64,000 nucleotides of DNA from Flavobacterium sp. KACC 22761 (GTDB lineage Bacteria > Bacteroidota > Bacteroidia > Flavobacteriales > Flavobacteriaceae): positions 496,001 to 560,000 of the forward strand of contig NZ_CP139148.1 in assembly GCF_034058155.1 (NCBI RefSeq), written 5' to 3'. The translations under genes were made by a program, and so were the position numbers. This document shows, piece by piece, positions 55,848-64,000 of the stretch (position 1 is its first letter; every line of letters begins with the position of its first letter). Below the pieces are notes generated by a model. It was given only the letters and a program-made list of their open reading frames with translations. It had not been told where the DNA came from and did no database searches.

Positions 55848-58703
55848 TTATTTACTCAAATACATTTTTCTTCTAGAGTACAATTCATAGAATTGATCGT
55901 CTTTCAAGTCATCAATAAACAAGATACTTTCTCCTGTTGATTTCATTTCTGGTCCTAACGCTTTGTTTACATTCGGGAATTTACTGAAAGAGAAAACTGG
56001 TTGTTTGATTGCAAAACCGTTTAATTGCGGGTTGAAATCAAAATCTGTTACTTTATTGTGGCCTAACATTACTTTTGTAGCGTAATTTACATATGGTTCT
56101 CCGTAAGCTTTTGCAATGAACGGAACCGTTCTAGAAGCTCTTGGATTTGCCTCGATAATATAAACTGTATCATCTTTAATTGCAAACTGGATGTTGATCA
56201 ATCCAACTGTTTTTAAAGCTCTAGCAATTTTATGCGTGTGATCTTTAATCTGCTGCATTACAAATTCTCCTAAGTTGAAAGGAGGCAATGTTGCATTACT
56301 ATCTCCAGAGTGAACTCCGCAAGGCTCGATGTGCTCCATAATTCCGATGATGTAAACATTTCCATCAGCATCACAAATTGCATCAGCTTCAGCTTCGATT
56401 GCTCCGGCTAAGTAGTGATCTAGTAATAATTTGTTTCCTGGAATTGCTTTCAACAAATCGATAACGTGTTCTTCAAGCTCTTTTTTGTTGATTACAATTT
56501 TCATTCCTTGACCTCCTAATACATAAGAAGGACGAATTAAAAGTGGGAAATCTAAAGTATCTGCTAATTTTGAAGCTTCATCAGCCGTTTCAGCGATTCC
56601 AAATCTTGGGAAAGGAATGTTTAACTCTGTTAATAAGTCAGAGAAACGTCCTCTGTCTTCTGCTAAGTCAAGTGCGTCGAAACTAGTTCCGATAATTTTT
56701 ACACCGTATTTAGATAATTTGTCTGCTAATTTAAGCGCTGTCTGACCTCCCAACTGAACGATTACACCTTCTGGTTTTTCATGCTGAATGATATCATAAA
56801 TATGCTCCCAGAAAACTGGTTCGAAGTATAATTTATCAGCCGTATCAAAGTCTGTAGAAACTGTTTCAGGATTACAGTTAATCATGATCGTTTCATAACC
56901 ACATTCTTTAGCTGCCAAAACTCCGTGTACACAAGAGTAATCAAACTCGATTCCTTGTCCAATTCGGTTTGGTCCAGAACCTAAAACAATGACTTTCTTT
57001 CTATCTGTTACGATACTTTCGTTATCTACAAAACGCTCGCCATTTGCTTTTTCGATTTCTGCCTCAAATGTTGAGTAGTAATAAGGTGTCTTAGCTTTAA
57101 ACTCAGCCGCACAAGTATCTACCAATTTGAACACACGGTTGATGTTCATGTCCATACGCAAAGCGTGAACTTCACTTTCTAAACAACTCATCATGTGCGC
57201 TAATTGTCTATCTGCAAAACCTTTTTGTTTCGCCTCAAGCAATAATTCTTTCGGAAGATTTGAAACTTTGTAGTTTGAAATTTCTTTTTCTAAAATATAA
57301 AGCTCTTCGTATTGTTTCAAGAACCACATATCGATTCTTGTAATTTCGTGAATCGTGCTCAACGGAATTCCCATTGCGATTGCATCATAAATTACAAAAA
57401 CACGATCCCAGCTTGCATAAGTTAGTTTCTCGATAATTTGCTCGTAATTTTTATATCCTTTTCCGTCTGCTCCTAAACCATTTCTTTTAATCTCTAAAGA
57501 TTGGGTTGCTTTGTGAAGCGCTTCTTGGAATGAGCGTCCAATTCCCATAACCTCACCTACAGATTTCATCTGAAGACCTAAAGTTCTGTCTGAACCTTCA
57601 AATTTATCGAAGTTCCAACGTGGTATTTTTACGATTACATAATCTAAAGTTGGTTCAAAAAGAGCCGAAGTAGATTTTGTAATTTGGTTTTGCAATTCAT
57701 CTAAGTTGTATCCTAAAGCCAGTTTAGAAGCGATTTTTGCAATTGGATATCCAGTTGCTTTTGATGCCAAAGCAGAAGAACGAGACACACGAGGGTTAAT
57801 CTCGATTGCCACGATATCTTCTTTTTCGTCTGGAGAAACTGCGAATTGTACGTTACATCCTCCGGCAAAATTTCCGATACTTCTCATCATTAAGATAGCG
57901 TAGTCACGTAATTTTTGGAAAGTGGTATCCGATAATGTCATCGCTGGTGCTACTGTAATCGAATCTCCAGTATGGATTCCCATTGGATCCATATTTTCGA
58001 TAGAACAGATAATTACAACGTTGTCATTTTTATCTCTTAAAAGCTCCAACTCGTATTCTTTCCATCCCATCAAAGCTTTGTCGATCAAAACTTCATGAAT
58101 TGGAGAAGCTTCAAGCCCGCGAGTTAAAAGCTCATCAAAATCTTCTTTTTTATAAACCACAGCTGCTCCAGTCCCTCCAAGTGTAAACGAAGGACGAATT
58201 ACAAGTGGGAAACCAAATTCCTGAGCAATTTCTTTACCTTCTAAGTAAGAAGTAGCTGTTTTTGCCGGTGCAGTTGGCACCTTAATTTTTTCTAAAAGCT
58301 GTTTAAACTGCTCTCTGTCTTCGGTAATATTGATTGCGTTAACATCAACTCCAATTAATCTTACTCCGAAATCCTGCCAGATTCCTTTTTCTTCAGCTTC
58401 CAAACACAAGTTAAGAGCTGTTTGTCCTCCCATTGTTGGCAAAACAGCGTCAATTTGTGGATGTTCCTTCAGAATTTCAATAATCGATTTTGTAGTTAAA
58501 GGTTTCAAATAAATATGATCGGCCATAGATGGGTCGGTCATAATTGTTGCTGGGTTCGAGTTAATCAAGATAACCTCAATTCCTTCTTCACGAATCGAAC
58601 GCGCAGATTGAGATCCCGCATAATCGAATTCGCAAGCTTGACCAATAACAATAGGTCCTGAACCTATTATTAAAACTGATTTTATTGATGTGTCTTTAGG
58701 CAT
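55848..58703 (-). CDS. carB: Carbamoyl-phosphate synthase large subunit, short form
   Basis: A 951-residue enzyme that makes carbamoyl phosphate for arginine and pyrimidine synthesis from glutamine-derived ammonia, bicarbonate and two ATP. The two ATP-grasp halves are visible: LIIGSGPIVIGQACEFDYAG (residue 10) and VLGSGPNRIGQGIEFDYS (about 570), with IEINPRVSRSSALASKATGYP and IEANPRASRTVPFIAKAYGEP as their metal-binding ends. It stops at residue 951, where E. coli CarB (1073 residues) goes on to a 130-residue MGS-like allosteric domain that is absent here. I believe this form is usual in Flavobacteriia. The small subunit gene is not in the window. Confidence 0.95.
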   Translation of the reverse strand: MPKDTSIKSVLIIGSGPIVIGQACEFDYAGSQSARSIREEGIEVILINSNPATIMTDPSMADHIYLKPLTTKSIIEILKEHPQIDAVLPTMGGQTALNLCLEAEEKGIWQDFGVRLIGVDVNAINITEDREQFKQLLEKIKVPTAPAKTATSYLEGKEIAQEFGFPLVIRPSFTLGGTGAAVVYKKEDFDELLTRGLEASPIHEVLIDKALMGWKEYELELLRDKNDNVVIICSIENMDPMGIHTGDSITVAPAMTLSDTTFQKLRDYAILMMRSIGNFAGGCNVQFAVSPDEKEDIVAIEINPRVSRSSALASKATGYPIAKIASKLALGYNLDELQNQITKSTSALFEPTLDYVIVKIPRWNFDKFEGSDRTLGLQMKSVGEVMGIGRSFQEALHKATQSLEIKRNGLGADGKGYKNYEQIIEKLTYASWDRVFVIYDAIAMGIPLSTIHEITRIDMWFLKQYEELYILEKEISNYKVSNLPKELLLEAKQKGFADRQLAHMMSCLESEVHALRMDMNINRVFKLVDTCAAEFKAKTPYYYSTFEAEIEKANGERFVDNESIVTDRKKVIVLGSGPNRIGQGIEFDYSCVHGVLAAKECGYETIMINCNPETVSTDFDTADKLYFEPVFWEHIYDIIQHEKPEGVIVQLGGQTALKLADKLSKYGVKIIGTSFDALDLAEDRGRFSDLLTELNIPFPRFGIAETADEASKLADTLDFPLLIRPSYVLGGQGMKIVINKKELEEHVIDLLKAIPGNKLLLDHYLAGAIEAEADAICDADGNVYIIGIMEHIEPCGVHSGDSNATLPPFNLGEFVMQQIKDHTHKIARALKTVGLINIQFAIKDDTVYIIEANPRASRTVPFIAKAYGEPYVNYATKVMLGHNKVTDFDFNPQLNGFAIKQPVFSFSKFPNVNKALGPEMKSTGESILFIDDLKDDQFYELYSRRKMYLSK

Positions 58704-58794
58704 TTTGTATGTATTGTGTAGTTATTTACGATTTTAAAAAACATTTCTAGTGCACTATAAACTAGAAAGTTGAGAAAATTTTACCGACAAGGTA

Positions 58795-58828
58795 TAAAAA
58801 AAGGCGATACTAAAAAAGTAATCGCCTT
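58795..58828 (-). terminator. Terminator of rpmH
   Basis: On the minus strand AAGGCGATTAC pairs with GTATCGCCTT (one bulge), followed by T residues. It lies 20 bases after the rpmH stop and separates it from carB. Confidence 0.82.
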
Positions 58829-58847
58829 ATGTATGTTTATACAAACA

Positions 58848-59009
58848 TTATTTTTTGTGTCTAGGCTCGCTAGAAACAGTTAATTTATGTCTTCCTTTTG
58901 CTCTTCTACGCGCTAGAACTTTTCTTCCATTCGCAGAAGCCATTCTGTCCATAAATCCGTGCTTATTTCTTCTTTTTCTTTTCGATGGTTGAAATGTTCT
59001 TTTGCTCAT
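58848..59009 (-). CDS. rpmH: 50S ribosomal protein L34
   Basis: A 53-residue, very basic protein starting [19 protein letters not shown] and continuing [19 protein letters not shown], the standard L34 sequence with a short flavobacterial extension ending SSEPRHKK. It is too short for many gene finders but unmistakable. L34 lies in the large ribosomal subunit. In most bacteria rpmH is next to rnpA near the origin of replication; here carB is downstream and no rnpA follows. A minus-strand TATATTTG box (59085-59092) is its probable promoter. Confidence 0.96.
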
Positions 59010-59084
59010 TGCTTTGTATCTTTAAAAATGGTATCTATTAACTCGTTTATTTGGTTTTGGATATCGTTGTTCAAAAACCGAGTG

Positions 59085-59092
59085 CAAATATA
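59085..59092 (-). promoter_or_regulatory. -7 box of rpmH
   Basis: Minus-strand TATATTTG, a perfect TAnnTTTG match, 76 bases before the rpmH start. Confidence 0.6.
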
Positions 59093-59148
59093 CAAAGACT
59101 TTTTTTTCTGGCAAGTACTTTTATAAAAATATTTTTAATTCCTTTTAC

Positions 59149-59156
59149 TATATTTG
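59149..59156 (+). promoter_or_regulatory. -7 box of the membrane TPR-like gene
   Basis: TATATTTG, perfect match to TAnnTTTG, 23 bases before the ATG at 59179. Confidence 0.65.
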
Positions 59157-59178
59157 CAATCACAAATTTACATTAATT

Positions 59179-59694
59179 ATGTTTCACAAAAATATTAAAC
59201 TTATTTTGGCCGCACTTCTAGTGGTGGCGGGCATTTGGCAATTTTCAGAAAGTAACATCGGAAATGGTATATTCTTGATTTTAGTGACTGCAATTCCAAT
59301 TTTTCTTTATTTCAAAAACGAATTCATCCTTTTAGCTTTCCTTAAATTAAGAAAACAAGACTTTCCTGGCGCTCAAAAATGGCTTGCATACATCAAAAAT
59401 CCTGAAGCGGCTTTGGTAAGAAAACAACAAGGATACTTTAACTATCTTCACGGAATCATGCTTTCTCAAACCAATATCAATCAAGCTGAGAAACATTTCA
59501 AAAAAGCAATTGAGCTTGGATTATCAATGGATATGGATTTGGCTGTAGCCAAATTAAATCTTGCCGGAGTTGCAATGTCACGCCGTAGAAAGCTTGAAGC
59601 AACTAATTTATTGAACGAAGCTAAGAAATTAGACAAACAAGGAATGCTGAAAGAGCAAATCTCGATGATGAAAGAACAAATGAAGAAAATCTAA
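59179..59694 (+). CDS. Membrane protein with TPR-like helical domain
   Basis: A 171-residue protein: two membrane helices in the first 45 residues (KLILAALLVVAGIWQF and GIFLILVTAIPIFLYF), then a helical domain with tetratricopeptide-like repeats (NYLHGIMLSQTNINQAEKHFKKAIELG, AVAKLNLAGVAMSRRRKLEATNLLNEAKKL). The domain faces the cytoplasm or periplasm, possibly as a scaffold. I recognise no named family. Stands alone between promoter and repeats. Confidence 0.75.
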   Translation: MFHKNIKLILAALLVVAGIWQFSESNIGNGIFLILVTAIPIFLYFKNEFILLAFLKLRKQDFPGAQKWLAYIKNPEAALVRKQQGYFNYLHGIMLSQTNINQAEKHFKKAIELGLSMDMDLAVAKLNLAGVAMSRRRKLEATNLLNEAKKLDKQGMLKEQISMMKEQMKKI

Positions 59695-59714
59695 ATTCTT
59701 CGAATTAATTTCAA

Positions 59715-60035
59715 AATATTATAAATCCCAAATTCCAAAAAGGAGTTTGGGATTTTTTATTTTAGATTTTCTTTATAACGCAAGATCAACACTTAGTTTG
59801 TCATTTCTGACAAGATTACTGAGAAACAGCATCGTTTTATAAAAAAGAGACCCGACAGGTTTTAAAAACCTGTCGGGTCTCTTTTTTATAACGGATTTAC
59901 TAACGCATCCTTCGACTTCGCTCAGGAGGACAAGCTTTATGATTACTTTGCATAAATCTTTCTCAAAGCCCTAAACTTTGACAAAGGTTTGGAAATTGGA
60001 ATTTAATCCCGATAGCTATCGGGATGGAATTTTAC
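59715..60035. repeat. Intergenic run of dispersed repeats
   Basis: In order: AAATCCCAAATTCC / GGAGTTTGGGATTTTT hairpin (59722-59757, likely terminator of the preceding gene), TTTGTCATTTCTGACAAGATT (59797-), a 23-base perfect palindrome of AAAAAAGAGACCCGACAGG and its complement (59841-59887), CCTTCGACTTCGCTCAGGAGGACAAG (59909-), and GGAAATTGGAATTTAATCCCGATAGCTATCGGGATGG (59989-60026). No gene fits. Confidence 0.75.
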
Positions 60036-60688
60036 TCAAGGATTATAGAAGGCAGATTCTCATTCAGCCATTTATACTTATTGAGAATCATAATATGAGT
60101 TCCCCCTTTCACTAAAATGCATTTATCTATATACTTAATCGGAAAAACATCATCCTTATCACCGTGAATGTGAATTACGTTTTCATCAACTGTTTTTCTA
60201 TCCCATAAAATCACTGACTCTACCGCCCATTGCAGATAATTCAAATCTCGGACTGCTAAAAACTTTTCATATAGTTTTATTCTTTTTTTCACTTTTTCTC
60301 CGAACGAATATTTCGCCAGATTTTCAATATTCAAAATCAGCTTCATCGGAATGAGTTTATATGCTTTTGTCTTTTTCCCAATTTTCATTCTTCTTGGGAA
60401 CTCAGCATTACTTCTTACACTAGAAATAATGATTACTTTACGAGCTTTTATATGTTTCGAAATTTCTTGCACCAAAATTCCTCCAAAAGAAACCCCAATT
60501 AAAACCGGATTATCATGTTTGATTTTTTGAGCAATACGAAATGCATAATCAGACAAAGATTCTTTTTGTTTTGGAATTTCCCATTCAAGCAAATGAGTTT
60601 CAAAAACAGATTCATCTAATTTAATTCTTTCAAAAATAGCCGGACTAGCCGCAAGGCCAGGCATAAAATACACTGGAATTTTACTCAT
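60032..60688 (-). CDS. Alpha/beta hydrolase
   Basis: A 218-residue hydrolase. The nucleophile elbow is GVSFGGILVQ (Ser near residue 69), the acid-base part VIHIHGDKDDVFPIKYI (Asp near 175-179), and the His is likely in KGGTHIMILNK near 197. The short N-terminal signature IPVYFMPGLAASPAIFERIKLDE and lack of a signal peptide point to a cytoplasmic esterase of unknown substrate. Single gene. Confidence 0.82.
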   Translation of the reverse strand: MSKIPVYFMPGLAASPAIFERIKLDESVFETHLLEWEIPKQKESLSDYAFRIAQKIKHDNPVLIGVSFGGILVQEISKHIKARKVIIISSVRSNAEFPRRMKIGKKTKAYKLIPMKLILNIENLAKYSFGEKVKKRIKLYEKFLAVRDLNYLQWAVESVILWDRKTVDENVIHIHGDKDDVFPIKYIDKCILVKGGTHIMILNKYKWLNENLPSIILE

Positions 60689-60858
60689 TTGTCTAAAAAA
60701 CGTATTTTGATTACAAATCTAATTTCAAGATAAATTTACTTTTTTAAACAATATGCACAGCAAATCTTACACCATAATTATATTAAAACAAATTAAATTA
60801 CAAAATATGCAAAAAACCAAGTCTGCAAAAAATAATTTTATATTGAAAATCAAATGAT

Positions 60859-60866
60859 TAACTTTG
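60859..60866 (+). promoter_or_regulatory. -7 box ahead of the GNAT-like gene
   Basis: TAACTTTG fits TAnnTTTG. The start at 60966 would leave a leader of about 95 bases, longer than usual here; no RNA motif was recognised in it. The rest of 60689-60858 has no visible feature. Confidence 0.45.
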
Positions 60867-60965
60867 CAGTCCAAATCGTTCACGTTTAACATTCTTACTT
60901 AAGTGTTTAAACTGAGCACTGCCTAAATCGTTTTATATTTTAACCTACTAAAAAAATGACAAATT

Positions 60966-61271
60966 ATGGAATCAACTGAAATTACTGCCCCAGTCAAAGA
61001 CAATGCTTTTGCAAGACAATTTGAAACTATCGCGCCAGAAGGCATGCTTTCTGTCGAATATTCATTTCAGGAAAAGAAAATCTTTCTAACCAAAATCAAC
61101 ACACCAGAAGGTTTTGACAATCAAGCTGCAATTGACAACATGCTGAAAAGCATCATGGAACTCAATACCGAAAAGAAATTCAGAGTTGTACCGATTCACC
61201 CAAAAATTGTAACTTTTTTCAAAAAAAATCCGAAATACAAGGAATTGCTTCCTCCAGGAATCAGAATTTAA
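60966..61271 (+). CDS. Small GNAT-like acetyltransferase (YjdJ/YidJ type)
   Basis: A 101-residue protein. MLSVEYSFQEKKIFLTKINTPEGF, then an alpha-helix AAIDNMLKSIMELN, then FRVVPIHPKIVTFFKKNPKYKELLPPG follow the minimal GNAT (Acetyltransf_CG) plan, in which P-x-C/H-x-Y/F-x-x-P-E ends the core. The acetyl-CoA loop (GxGxA normally) is degenerate (GFDNQA), so catalysis is doubtful. Its stop overlaps the stop of the convergent SLC13 gene by two bases. Confidence 0.7.
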   Translation: MESTEITAPVKDNAFARQFETIAPEGMLSVEYSFQEKKIFLTKINTPEGFDNQAAIDNMLKSIMELNTEKKFRVVPIHPKIVTFFKKNPKYKELLPPGIRI

Positions 61272-62698
61272 AAATCACCTATTAATCGGAGCCACAAACC
61301 TCCTATTACCATATAGATAAAAAGCATAACTAATCCAGTTATCAAGCCTTTGACCCACCAGCTTTTTAGGTCGACATAACCGCTTCCGAAGAAAACTGGT
61401 GCTGGTCCATGTCCGTAATGCGTTAAAGTTCCGTACAGCGAACCAACGAAACCAAGCATAAAAGCCAAAAGCAAACCCGGAATTCCAAGTGAAACTCCCA
61501 CACCTAACAAAGCCGCATACATGGCGGCCACGTGTGCCGTTGCACTTGCAAAAAGATAATGGCTAAAAAAGTAAACCAATATAATTATAGGAAAAGCCAT
61601 TTGCCAACTTAGTCCGCCTATTTCAGCTTTGATTAAATCGCTGAACCATGCAATAAAACCAAGTTCATTTAGCGAACTCGCCATCATTACTAAAACTGAA
61701 AACCAAACAATGGTGTCCCAAGCACCTTTTTCGGCTTTTACGTCGTCCCAAGTTAAAACTGAAGTCAAAAGCAGAATAACCAAACCGATAAACGCCGTTG
61801 TTGTTGCATCTATAGAAAACAAATCGCCGGTCATCCATAAAAACAACAAAATAAAGAATGTTAGCAACATCATCCATTCGTTTCGGGTAATTGGCCCCAT
61901 TTCTTTTAACTTTTGAGCGGCAAGCTGTGGCGCATCTCCCGTTTTTTTCAATTCTGGCGGATATATTTTATACAACACAAACGGAATTACAAAAAAAGCG
62001 ACAAGTCCCGGAACAATTCCCGCAATAGCCCAAGAAATCCAGCTTATTTTTATTCCTAAGTTAGCCGCAAACTTTTGACACATTGGGTTACTTGCTGTAC
62101 CCGTCAAAAACATTGATGAAGCGATCAAATTTGCATTATAACTACTCAATGTAAGATAGGCTCCTAATTTTCGATGTGTTTCTGGCTGATCTGGCATTGA
62201 GCCAAAGCTCATCGACATTGATTTCATGATAGGATAAACGATCCCACCTCCCCTAGCTGTATTACTTGGCACCGCTGGAGCTAAAACCAAATCAGCAAAT
62301 CCTAAACCATACGCAAGCCCGAGGGAGCTTTTTCCAAAAATTCGGATAAACAAAAAGGCAATTCGGTTTCCTAAACCCGTTTTAATAAATCCTCGCGCAA
62401 TAAAAAATGAAATTCCGATAAGCCAAATTACCTTATCTCCAAAACCTTTCAAAGCCAATGTTATAGATTTTCCGGCATCACCAGGCGCTAAAACCTGCGA
62501 AAAAGCAGTTAATGCAATAGCAATCATACACATGGTTCCCATTGGCGCCGCTTTCAGAATAATTCCTAAAATGGTCGCGACAAAAATGGCAAACAAGTGC
62601 CATGCTTCAGCAACAACACCTTCTGGAGCTGGAATTAACCAAATTGCAATTCCCACAGCAAGTGTGATTATGGTTTGTGGTATTTGTACTTCTTTCAT
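61268..62698 (-). CDS. DASS/SLC13-family sodium:anion symporter
   Basis: A 476-residue transporter with about 11-12 membrane helices. Family motifs include KAAPMGTMCMIAIALTAFS, FIARGFIKTGLGNRIAF, the SNTxxx region APAVPSNTARGGGIVYPI (substrate and sodium site), LTLSSYNANLIASSMFLTGTASNPM (second SNT-like site), and WFSVLVMMASSLNELGFIAW. Imports dicarboxylates, citrate or similar anions with sodium. The downstream-encoded (upstream in transcription) porin 21 bases away suggests one uptake unit. Substrate not resolved. Confidence 0.9.
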   Translation of the reverse strand: MKEVQIPQTIITLAVGIAIWLIPAPEGVVAEAWHLFAIFVATILGIILKAAPMGTMCMIAIALTAFSQVLAPGDAGKSITLALKGFGDKVIWLIGISFFIARGFIKTGLGNRIAFLFIRIFGKSSLGLAYGLGFADLVLAPAVPSNTARGGGIVYPIMKSMSMSFGSMPDQPETHRKLGAYLTLSSYNANLIASSMFLTGTASNPMCQKFAANLGIKISWISWAIAGIVPGLVAFFVIPFVLYKIYPPELKKTGDAPQLAAQKLKEMGPITRNEWMMLLTFFILLFLWMTGDLFSIDATTTAFIGLVILLLTSVLTWDDVKAEKGAWDTIVWFSVLVMMASSLNELGFIAWFSDLIKAEIGGLSWQMAFPIIILVYFFSHYLFASATAHVAAMYAALLGVGVSLGIPGLLLAFMLGFVGSLYGTLTHYGHGPAPVFFGSGYVDLKSWWVKGLITGLVMLFIYMVIGGLWLRLIGDF

Positions 62699-62718
62699 AA
62701 AAACAAGATTTAAATTAA

Positions 62719-63870
62719 TTAAAGTCTAAGCTGGAGCTGTATTAAAAACAAATCATTATCATATGTCGTTGAATCAGGAATATTATGATCAAATCTATCA
62801 ATTTGAAATCCTGCTTCAATTCGGCCTCTATATGCTTTTCCAAATTCGAGACTTACCATCGGAGTATAAGTCTGTCTAAGATTAGAGTCAATTTTATAAC
62901 TTGGATCAAATCTTTCATAACGGCAAGAAATCTCTAAAGCTGTCAATTTATTATAATCTACCACATATCTTAAATTAGGCAAAAAATAAATTCCTCGCAT
63001 TTGATAATCAGAAACATCTGGAGTTCTTGATGTTGCTGGCAAAGAAAAATATAAATTATGATTTGTTCCTTGTTTGTATTCGATCTGTAAATCAAAACTA
63101 AATTTATCGGTAATTTTAAAATCACTTGTAATATCGGCACCGATTGCAAAAACATCTTCTTTGAAAACTTTTCCAAAACCACCGTTTAAACCCAGATTTA
63201 TACCATGCTTTTTCGATAACTCCAAAACCCATCTTGTCGAAAATTGCTTTCCGTTATCTTTATCCATTTCGGCATTTTTTCCGTTTCCATTCAAAACAGA
63301 AAAAGCATAATTTACAGGTATTTTTCCAACATCAAAAGCACCAGTTGCTGAAGCTCCAATTTGAAAACTTGTCCAGCCATTTTTTCCGAATTCATAATAC
63401 TGATTTGAAAAATCAAAAGACTTTATAATATCTACAGGAACCAATTCTTCGATACCGAATGCGGGGCGAAACTGCCCTCCAATTAAAGCGATATATTTAT
63501 TAAAAGTATATTTTCCGTAAGCGTTTTCAAGCACTTTCCCTTTTGTATCCGACTTAAAATCGGCCAAGTTTACTAAAATTACAACTTCAGTTTCTTTACT
63601 AAGCTTTGTATTAAGCCCTACACGCATTCTTTTAATATCAAATGAACTTTGAGTAACATTTCCTGCTGAATGATGAGCTCCTAAAACATCAACGTTATCT
63701 TCAAAACTTTCTAAATATCTAGCTTGCAAAAGCCCTTTAAACTGATAGGTTGGATATTTTATCGCGTCATCAGAATCAGTCGTTGGCTGAGTTTGGGTAG
63801 TTTGCGCATTCGAAAACAATGGCATCAAAAATAAAATAAGAATAATTTGAAGAAGTAAAGTCTTTTTCAT
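62719..63870 (-). CDS. Phosphate-selective porin O/P-like outer-membrane porin
   Basis: A 383-residue outer-membrane protein with signal peptide (to SNAQ) and beta-strands throughout, ending LFLIQLQLRL. The pattern YQFKGLLQARYLESFEDN, FDIKRMRVGLNTKLSKETEVVILV, IALIGGQFRPAFGIEELVP, QIDRFDHNIPD matches OprP/OprO-type porins of Bacteroidota. It likely lets the anion taken up by the SLC13 transporter cross the outer membrane. ATG at 63870 gives a standard signal peptide; an upstream ATG at 63876 adds two residues. The last 124 bases of the window contain no recognised gene. Confidence 0.87.
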   Translation of the reverse strand: MKKTLLLQIILILFLMPLFSNAQTTQTQPTTDSDDAIKYPTYQFKGLLQARYLESFEDNVDVLGAHHSAGNVTQSSFDIKRMRVGLNTKLSKETEVVILVNLADFKSDTKGKVLENAYGKYTFNKYIALIGGQFRPAFGIEELVPVDIIKSFDFSNQYYEFGKNGWTSFQIGASATGAFDVGKIPVNYAFSVLNGNGKNAEMDKDNGKQFSTRWVLELSKKHGINLGLNGGFGKVFKEDVFAIGADITSDFKITDKFSFDLQIEYKQGTNHNLYFSLPATSRTPDVSDYQMRGIYFLPNLRYVVDYNKLTALEISCRYERFDPSYKIDSNLRQTYTPMVSLEFGKAYRGRIEAGFQIDRFDHNIPDSTTYDNDLFLIQLQLRL

Positions 63871-64000
63871 AGGCATATAAATTAAACTTTTATAAAAGGT
63901 TCAGAATTCTTTTTTCATATTTGGGGCATATAAAAAAACACAAACACTTATGAATCAACACTAAAGGAATTATAAATATAATAAAAAAACAGCAACTTGT

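Overview
The window looks like a chromosomal segment of a Flavobacterium-type member of the Bacteroidota. The DNA is AT-rich. Many genes are preceded by the Bacteroidota -7 box TAnnTTTG rather than a strong Shine-Dalgarno sequence. Lipoproteins have short signal peptides followed by Asp-rich stretches, and several housekeeping neighbourhoods (accA, EamA transporter, lptF, tgt; split transketolase; cobalamin receptor with a surface propeller lipoprotein) are typical of the group. I see no prophage, insertion sequence with a DDE transposase, CRISPR array or rRNA operon. The species cannot be fixed from the sequence alone.

Layout: 1-3.5 kb is a leftward block with partial accA, an EamA exporter, lptF/G and tgt. 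3.5-9.3 kb holds an acidic small protein, two-subunit transketolase, an FKBP-like lipoprotein, an Hsp15-type S4 protein, a phosphoribosyltransferase and shikimate kinase. 9.4-10.0 kb is a tRNA cluster (Lys, Lys, Leu, Lys, and a decayed second Leu). 10.1-19.8 kb has lipoproteins, a LytS/LytTR two-component pair, a CocE-type hydrolase, an ArsR-SRPBCC-DoxX-AlkD operon and a TPR protein. 20-30 kb is a light/carotenoid region: a CarH-like MerR regulator with a B12-binding domain, crtI, crtB, crtZ, an SRPBCC protein, photolyase, a TetR-UbiB-kinase pair, a TIGR01777 oxidoreductase and YceI. 30-39.9 kb is mixed (thioesterase, rmuC, lipoproteins, an ECF sigma factor with a probable dual-membrane anti-sigma protein, MepB, an SDR, rluE, trmL). 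39.9-51.4 kb is a cobalamin uptake and nucleotide-loop assembly region: btuF-btuC-btuD leftward; cobU, a bluB-cobT fusion, a RAYT element, cobS, cobC, a cobalamin riboswitch, btuB and a BtuG-like lipoprotein rightward. 51.4-64 kb has an S41 protease, an ECF sigma/DUF4252 operon, carB, rpmH, an esterase, an SLC13-type anion transporter and a porin.

The most interesting signal is a long inverted repeat, TTGTTTA-N18-TAAACAA, with the same half-sites and the same 18-base spacer at three places in the light region: over the start of the CarH-like regulator gene, around the crtI promoter, and between the divergent TetR/UbiB pair and the TIGR01777 gene. It looks like the operator of the regulator and would tie the UbiB-like kinase, TetR protein and TIGR01777 oxidoreductase into a B12-dependent light regulon. 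Weaker copies with the same spacing lie in the btuF/CWC intergenic region and upstream of the btuB riboswitch, so photoreceptor and cofactor supply may be linked. This is inference from sequence pattern.

Other notable points are the BluB-CobT fusion, a RAYT transposase with a multi-hairpin array inside the cob gene run, an inner-membrane-to-outer-membrane anti-sigma protein with a repeat-rich linker, a self-regulation type promoter ahead of the DUF4252 sigma operon, a Tgt without its three zinc cysteines, a frameshifted four-helix-bundle gene, and many dispersed intergenic inverted repeats.
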